Part shown: positions 59,538-64,000 of the stretch, piece by piece | How the letters are laid out: each line of letters opens with the position of its first letter | How positions within the stretch are numbered: position 1 is the first letter of the stretch | Assembly: GCA_004295005.1 (NCBI GenBank) | Contig: SHNG01000059.1 | Coordinates: 1 to 64,000 of the forward strand | Length of the DNA: 64,000 nt | Source: Gammaproteobacteria bacterium | GTDB lineage: Bacteria > Pseudomonadota > Gammaproteobacteria > Xanthomonadales > Rhodanobacteraceae | Direction: 5' to 3' | Position numbers and translations under genes: made by a program | Notes under the pieces: generated by a model | Told to the model about the DNA's origin: nothing | The model's input: only the letters and a program-made list of their open reading frames with translations | Database searches by the model: none

Positions 59538-62500
59538 ATGTCAGCCCATCCGGCTCTCGATGCGTTTCATCCTGCGGTCGCGGCCTGGTTCAACGCGCAG
59601 TTCAGTGCGCCTACACCGGCGCAGGTTGAGGCATGGCCGGCCATCCGTGAGGGACGGCATTGCCTGATTGCGGCACCGACCGGTTCGGGCAAGACCCTGG
59701 CGGCATTCCTGGCCACCATCGATCAACTGGTGCGTGACGGCCTGCATTACGGCCTGGCCGATCACACCACGGTGGTTTATGTCTCCCCACTGAAAGCGCT
59801 GTCCAACGACATCGCCATCAACCTGGAAGCACCACTGGCCGGTATCCGCAGCGAACTGGAGCGTCTCGGCCACATCAACATCGATATTCGTGCCGCGGTA
59901 CGCACCGGGGATACGCCCGCTGCGGATCGCCAGCGCATGCTCAAGTCGCCGCCGCATATCCTGGTGACCACACCCGAATCACTGTATCTGTTGCTGGGAT
60001 CGGAATCCGGACGCCTGATGCTGGGCGGCACGCGCACCGTCATCGTCGATGAAATCCATGCCATTGCCGATGACAAGCGCGGCAGTCATCTGGCCCTGAG
60101 CCTGGAGCGCCTGGAAGCGCTGTGCCAGCGGCGCTTGATTCGCATTGGTCTCTCGGCCACGCAAAAACCCATCGCGGACATTGCGCGTTTCCTGGTCGGC
60201 GCCAGTCATGTCGATGCGCAGGACAATCCCGACTGCACCATCATCGACTCAGGCCATGTGCGTGAACGCGATCTTGCCCTCGAACTTCCACCGCAACCGC
60301 TCGAAGCCGTGATGTCCGGCGAAGTCTGGGAATCGCTCTACAACCGCCTCGCCGGGCTTGTCGAAAGCCATCGCACCACGCTCGTGTTCGTCAATACCCG
60401 GCGCATGGCCGAACGCGTCGCGCGCCATCTGGGCGAGCGCCTGGGCAAGGAATTTGTAGCCGCACATCACGGTTCACTGGCCAAGGAAATTCGGCTGGAT
60501 GCCGAGCAGAAACTCAAGCGTGGCGAACTCAAGGTGTTGGTGGCAACCGCCTCACTGGAACTTGGCATCGATATCGGCGATGTCGATCTGGTCTGCCAAT
60601 TGGGATCGCCGCGTGCGATTGCCGCGTTCCTGCAACGCGTCGGACGTTCCGGCCACGCGGTGAATGCAACGCCCAAGGGTCGCCTGTTTCCGCAATCGCG
60701 TGATGACCTGGTCGAGTGCGTGGCCTTGCTCGACTGCGTGCGACGTGGCGAACTGGATACGCTGAAAATTCCGCACGCGCCGCTGGATGTGCTGGCCCAG
60801 CAGATCGTTGCCGAGGCAGCCTGCGGCGAGTGGGATGAAGGCGCACTGTTCGACTGGCTGCGTCGGGCGTGGCCGTATCGGCATCTGGCGCGTTCCGATT
60901 TTGATTCGGTACTGCGCATGCTGGCTGAAGGCTACAGCTCGCGACGTGGACCGCGTGCAGGCTTGATACACCGCGACGCCGTGCACGGACGCGTCAAGGG
61001 CAAGCGCAGCGCGCGCCTGAGCGCGCTGACCGGCGGCGGCACCATTCCAGACACCGCAGACTACGCGGTGGTGGTGGAGCCGGAAGCCATCACCGTCGGC
61101 AGCGTGCATGAGGATTTCGCCATCGAGAGCATGGCCGGCGACATCTTCCAGCTCGGCAACACCAGCTATCGGGTGTTGCGCGTGGAGCGCGGCAAGCTGC
61201 GCGTCGAAGATGCCCACGGCCTGCCGCCGAGCCTGCCGTTCTGGATTGCCGAAGCCCCCGGGCGCAGCGATGAGTTGTCGATGGGCGTCTCGCGATTGCG
61301 CAGCGAAATTGAGCAGCGCCTGGAAAGAGGGATTAGGGCCGCGGGACGCGGGACGCGGGACGAACCGTATCCCGCAACGCCGTCGCCCCTGCGCAGGCAG
61401 GGGCCCAGCGACTTTGCGGTTCCGCAGAACGGAGAAGCCGCAATCAAAGAAGGCAAGGAGATCGCGCACGCTTTCGCAGGAGTCCCTTCAGGGACGACAC
61501 CTTTGGCCGGAAGTGGGGAATCGGGAATCGGGAATGGCACCGCTTCTGTAGGAGCCCCTTCAGGGGCGACACCTTTGGTCGGGAGTGGGGAATGGGGAAT
61601 CGGGAATGGCGAAAGCGAAAGCTGCAGCGTCGCGTGTCGCTGGCTGATTGAAACCATCGGCATCGATGCCGAAGCCGCGCAGCAGGTCGTCGATTATCTG
61701 GCCAGCGCGTGGCTTGCGCTCGGAGCACTGCCCACCCGCCAACGCATCATGCTCGAACGCTTCTTCGATGAGTCCGGCGGCACCCAGCTCATCGTGCATT
61801 CGCCGTTTGGCAGTCGCATCAACAAGGCCTGGGGCCTGGCGCTGCGCAAGCGTTTTTGCCGTTCTTTCAATTTCGAATTGCAAGCGGCGGCCACCGAAGA
61901 TGCCATCGTGTTGTCGCTTTCCACCAGCCACAGCTTTGAACTGATTGAGGTATCGCGCTATTTGCATTCGGCCACCGCGCGGGACGTGCTGGTGCAGGCC
62001 TTGCTCGATGCGCCCCTGTTCGGCACGCGCTGGCGCTGGGTGGCGACCACGGCGCTGGCGCTGCCTCGCTTTGCCGGCGGTCAGCGCGTGGCGCCACAGT
62101 TGCAACGAATGAAGTCCGAAGACCTGTTGGCGACGGTTTTTCCCGATCAAGTCGCCTGCCTGGAAAACATCGTCGGCGAACGCCAGATTCCCGATCATCC
62201 GCTGGTCGCGCAAACCCTGGCTGATTGCCTCAACGAAGCCATGGATGTAGAAGGTTGGCTCGAACTGCTGCGCGGCATGGAAGCCGGCACCATCGAAGTC
62301 ATTGCGCGTGACCTCACCGAACCCTCGCCGCTGGCCGCGGAGATTCTTGGTGCGCGGCCGTATGCTTTCCTTGATGATGCGCCACTGGAAGAACGTCGCA
62401 CCCAGGCCGTGCAGGCACGCCGCTGGACGGATCCACAATCGGCTAGTGACCTCGGGGCGCTGGATACTGCCGCCATCGATGGCGTGCGCGAGGAAGCCTG

Positions 62501-64000
62501 GCCCGATCCCCGCGATGCCGACGAAATGCATGAAACGCTGATGGCGCTCGGCTTTGTCACAGGCGAAGAGCTTGACGCCCATCCGCGCTGGCAGGATTGG
62601 CTGAAAGCTCTCACCGCGCAATCGCGTGCGACTCGCGTGCATTTGCCTGGGCACGCGCTTGAACTCTGGATTGCCTGTGAGCGCTGGCCGTGTCTGCGTG
62701 CGCTGCACGCCGATGCGATTGCGCAACCGCCATTGCAGGCGCCGGCCGAATTCAGCGCAGTGGCATGGACCCGCGAATCGGCGCTGGTTGAGCTCTTGCG
62801 TGCGCGCATCGGTGCACTCGGGCCGGTCACGGTGCGCGCGCTGGCCCTATCGCTGGGCGTGACCGAATCAGAAGTCGAAAGCGCGCTGGTTTTCCTGCAA
62901 GCGCAGGGCAATGTAATGCGTGGCCGCTTCACCCCGGGCACCGAGTCCGAGGAGTGGTGCGAGCGACAATTGCTGGCGCGTATCCATCGCGGCACGATCC
63001 GCAAACTTCGCCGCGAGATCGAGCCGGTCGAAGCGTGCGATTTCATGCGCTTCCTGTTCGAATGGCAACGCGTGGCCCCTGCGTGCCGCGCGCGCGGACC
63101 CGATGCCGTGGTGGCCACCTTGTCGCAACTGGAAGGTTTCGAAGCGGCCGCCGGTGCCTGGGAAAGCGAAATCCTGCCTGCGCGCATTGCCGACTATTCA
63201 TTCCTGTGGCTGGATGAACAGTGCCGCAGCGGTCGTCTGGCCTGGACCCGTTTTGCACCTGCATCGGCCAGCAACAAGGCACGCAGCAGCGGGCCCTTGC
63301 GCAGCACGCCCGTGGCCATCCTGCCGCGCCGTCATCTGGGGCTGTGGCATGCCCTGTTCGGCAGGGCGGATTCAGCTCCGGCGAAATGTTCATCGCGTGC
63401 GCGCGCCGTGCTCGATCATCTGCGCAAGCACGGCGCTTCGTTCTTTGACGAGATCGCGCAGGCTACACGCCTGTTGCAGGTGGAACTTGAAGTTGCCCTC
63501 GGTGAGCTGGTGGCGCGCGGATGGGTGCACGCTGACAGCTTTGCCGGTCTGCGCGCGCTGCTGTTGCCTTCATCCAAACGCGCCCAGCGCCATGCTCGAC
63601 GTGCACAGCGCGCACAGCTGCTGGGCATTGCCGATGCCGGGCGCTGGTCCTTGAGCCCCGTTGCCACGGGCATCACGAAAGCGACGGATGCAACGACGAG
63701 TCAGGCCCACATCGAACATGCCGCCCGCTGTCTGCTGCGCCGCTACGGCGTGGTCTGCTGGCGACTGCTGGCACGCGAGTCCGCAGCCTTGCCGCCCTGG
63801 CGCGATCTGTTGCGGGCCTGGCGCCAACTGGAAGCGCGCGGAGAAATCCGGGGTGGCCGCTTCATTGCCGGATTGTCAGGTGAACAGTTCGCATTGCCCG
63901 AAGCCATCCCGCTGCTGCGCAAGGCGCGCGCATTGGAACGTGCCGACACCTGCGTGGTGATTGCCGCCACCGATCCGCTCAACCTGGTCGGCATCCTCGA
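59538..64000 (+). CDS. lhr: Lhr-family ATP-dependent helicase (partial, runs off window end)
   Basis: An open frame of at least 1487 residues with no stop before the window edge; the last residues ([12 protein letters not shown]) match the region about 100 residues from the usual Lhr C-terminus. Helicase motifs: AAPTGSGKT (Walker A), TTPESL, VDEIHAI (DEIH box), SATQKP, and QRVGRSGH in RecA2. The Lhr-specific winged-helix and beta-barrel core follow ([34 protein letters not shown]). Lhr proteins unwind nucleic acids during DNA repair. Residues about 600-696 (61335-61625) are not Lhr sequence but an in-frame insertion of intergenic-type repeats, between [15 protein letters not shown] and [10 protein letters not shown]. 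The ATG at 59538 fits the family start. Confidence 0.9.
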   Translation, partial: MSAHPALDAFHPAVAAWFNAQFSAPTPAQVEAWPAIREGRHCLIAAPTGSGKTLAAFLATIDQLVRDGLHYGLADHTTVVYVSPLKALSNDIAINLEAPLAGIRSELERLGHINIDIRAAVRTGDTPAADRQRMLKSPPHILVTTPESLYLLLGSESGRLMLGGTRTVIVDEIHAIADDKRGSHLALSLERLEALCQRRLIRIGLSATQKPIADIARFLVGASHVDAQDNPDCTIIDSGHVRERDLALELPPQPLEAVMSGEVWESLYNRLAGLVESHRTTLVFVNTRRMAERVARHLGERLGKEFVAAHHGSLAKEIRLDAEQKLKRGELKVLVATASLELGIDIGDVDLVCQLGSPRAIAAFLQRVGRSGHAVNATPKGRLFPQSRDDLVECVALLDCVRRGELDTLKIPHAPLDVLAQQIVAEAACGEWDEGALFDWLRRAWPYRHLARSDFDSVLRMLAEGYSSRRGPRAGLIHRDAVHGRVKGKRSARLSALTGGGTIPDTADYAVVVEPEAITVGSVHEDFAIESMAGDIFQLGNTSYRVLRVERGKLRVEDAHGLPPSLPFWIAEAPGRSDELSMGVSRLRSEIEQRLERGIRAAGRGTRDEPYPATPSPLRRQGPSDFAVPQNGEAAIKEGKEIAHAFAGVPSGTTPLAGSGESGIGNGTASVGAPSGATPLVGSGEWGIGNGESESCSVACRWLIETIGIDAEAAQQVVDYLASAWLALGALPTRQRIMLERFFDESGGTQLIVHSPFGSRINKAWGLALRKRFCRSFNFELQAAATEDAIVLSLSTSHSFELIEVSRYLHSATARDVLVQALLDAPLFGTRWRWVATTALALPRFAGGQRVAPQLQRMKSEDLLATVFPDQVACLENIVGERQIPDHPLVAQTLADCLNEAMDVEGWLELLRGMEAGTIEVIARDLTEPSPLAAEILGARPYAFLDDAPLEERRTQAVQARRWTDPQSASDLGALDTAAIDGVREEAWPDPRDADEMHETLMALGFVTGEELDAHPRWQDWLKALTAQSRATRVHLPGHALELWIACERWPCLRALHADAIAQPPLQAPAEFSAVAWTRESALVELLRARIGALGPVTVRALALSLGVTESEVESALVFLQAQGNVMRGRFTPGTESEEWCERQLLARIHRGTIRKLRREIEPVEACDFMRFLFEWQRVAPACRARGPDAVVATLSQLEGFEAAAGAWESEILPARIADYSFLWLDEQCRSGRLAWTRFAPASASNKARSSGPLRSTPVAILPRRHLGLWHALFGRADSAPAKCSSRARAVLDHLRKHGASFFDEIAQATRLLQVELEVALGELVARGWVHADSFAGLRALLLPSSKRAQRHARRAQRAQLLGIADAGRWSLSPVATGITKATDATTSQAHIEHAARCLLRRYGVVCWRLLARESAALPPWRDLLRAWRQLEARGEIRGGRFIAGLSGEQFALPEAIPLLRKARALERADTCVVIAATDPLNLVGIL
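61335..61625 (+). repeat. Repeat insertion inside the lhr coding sequence
   Basis: About 290 bp of non-conserved sequence in frame within lhr. It contains GGGACGC units (61341-61361), a MITE-like segment (CCGTCGCCCCTGCGCAGGCA and following), and two direct copies (61476-61538 and 61547-61610) of a unit beginning GTAGGAGCCCCTTCAGGGGC and ending GGGAATCGGGAATGGC. All are of intergenic type. The frame remains open, adding a Gly/Ser/Pro-rich, probably disordered stretch of about 97 residues. Confidence 0.8.

Noticed and set aside
61560..62726. 388-residue minus-strand frame within lhr
   Set aside because: Antisense to the conserved Lhr core, with typical reversed-strand composition.

Overview
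The window looks like a Gammaproteobacterial chromosome of the Xanthomonadales type, possibly Rhodanobacteraceae or a near relative. This is inferred from high G+C, many secreted proteins ending in a short IFxxGFE-like tail, a gpmI-envC-S41 protease cluster, a Fiu-type receptor with a PKHD hydroxylase, and abundant REP/MITE-like intergenic repeats. No rRNA, complete tRNA or CRISPR array is visible.

Region 1 (1 to about 16,404) is the end of a genomic island. It opens with the terminus of an IS21-like element that cuts an HD-domain gene. Next comes an integrase module (excisionase-like gene, tyrosine integrase, small ORF, HD gene; all minus) with a divergent XRE-type regulator. Accessory genes follow: a TIGR04255/HTH/SHSCD three-gene operon lying between two copies of the regulator's 3' end; a two-gene unit of a 551-residue protein of unknown function and an 856-residue phospholipase-D-like protein; a 5' stump of a type I methyltransferase gene (hsdM); and two very large overlapping tyrosine recombinases whose last stop codon lies about 10 bp from the hsdM break. 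The island ends in the 3' half of a tRNA-Arg(CCG) gene at 16,355-16,404, the expected scar of integration into a tRNA gene.

Region 2 (16.5-31 kb) is core-like chromosome: an ArnT-type glycosyltransferase, FMN glutamate-synthase-family protein, PhoA-family phosphatase lipoprotein, fused two-domain CoA-transferase, M20 amidohydrolase, M24 peptidase, and two secreted surface-type proteins. Region 3 (31-43 kb) has an APC amino acid permease, then four tandem FG-GAP proteins, each with exactly seven blades, a TIGR03032 protein and another IFxxGFE-tailed secreted protein.

Region 4 (43-57 kb) holds the S41 protease, envC and gpmI, a VNGSI-repeat exported protein, an M28 peptidase lipoprotein, a Fur-box TonB receptor with its PKHD hydroxylase, small membrane proteins, and an EF-G gene away from the str operon. 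Region 5 (57-64 kb) has a secreted cupredoxin, an intact IS4-type element inserted in a REP-like repeat with a 9-bp target duplication, and a large Lhr-type helicase that runs off the window end. The helicase carries intergenic-type repeats inserted in frame.

The strongest leads are the phospholipase-D-like two-gene unit, the paired giant recombinases joined to hsdM, the repeat insertion inside lhr, the seven-bladed tandem paralogs, and the shared C-terminal tail on unrelated secreted proteins.
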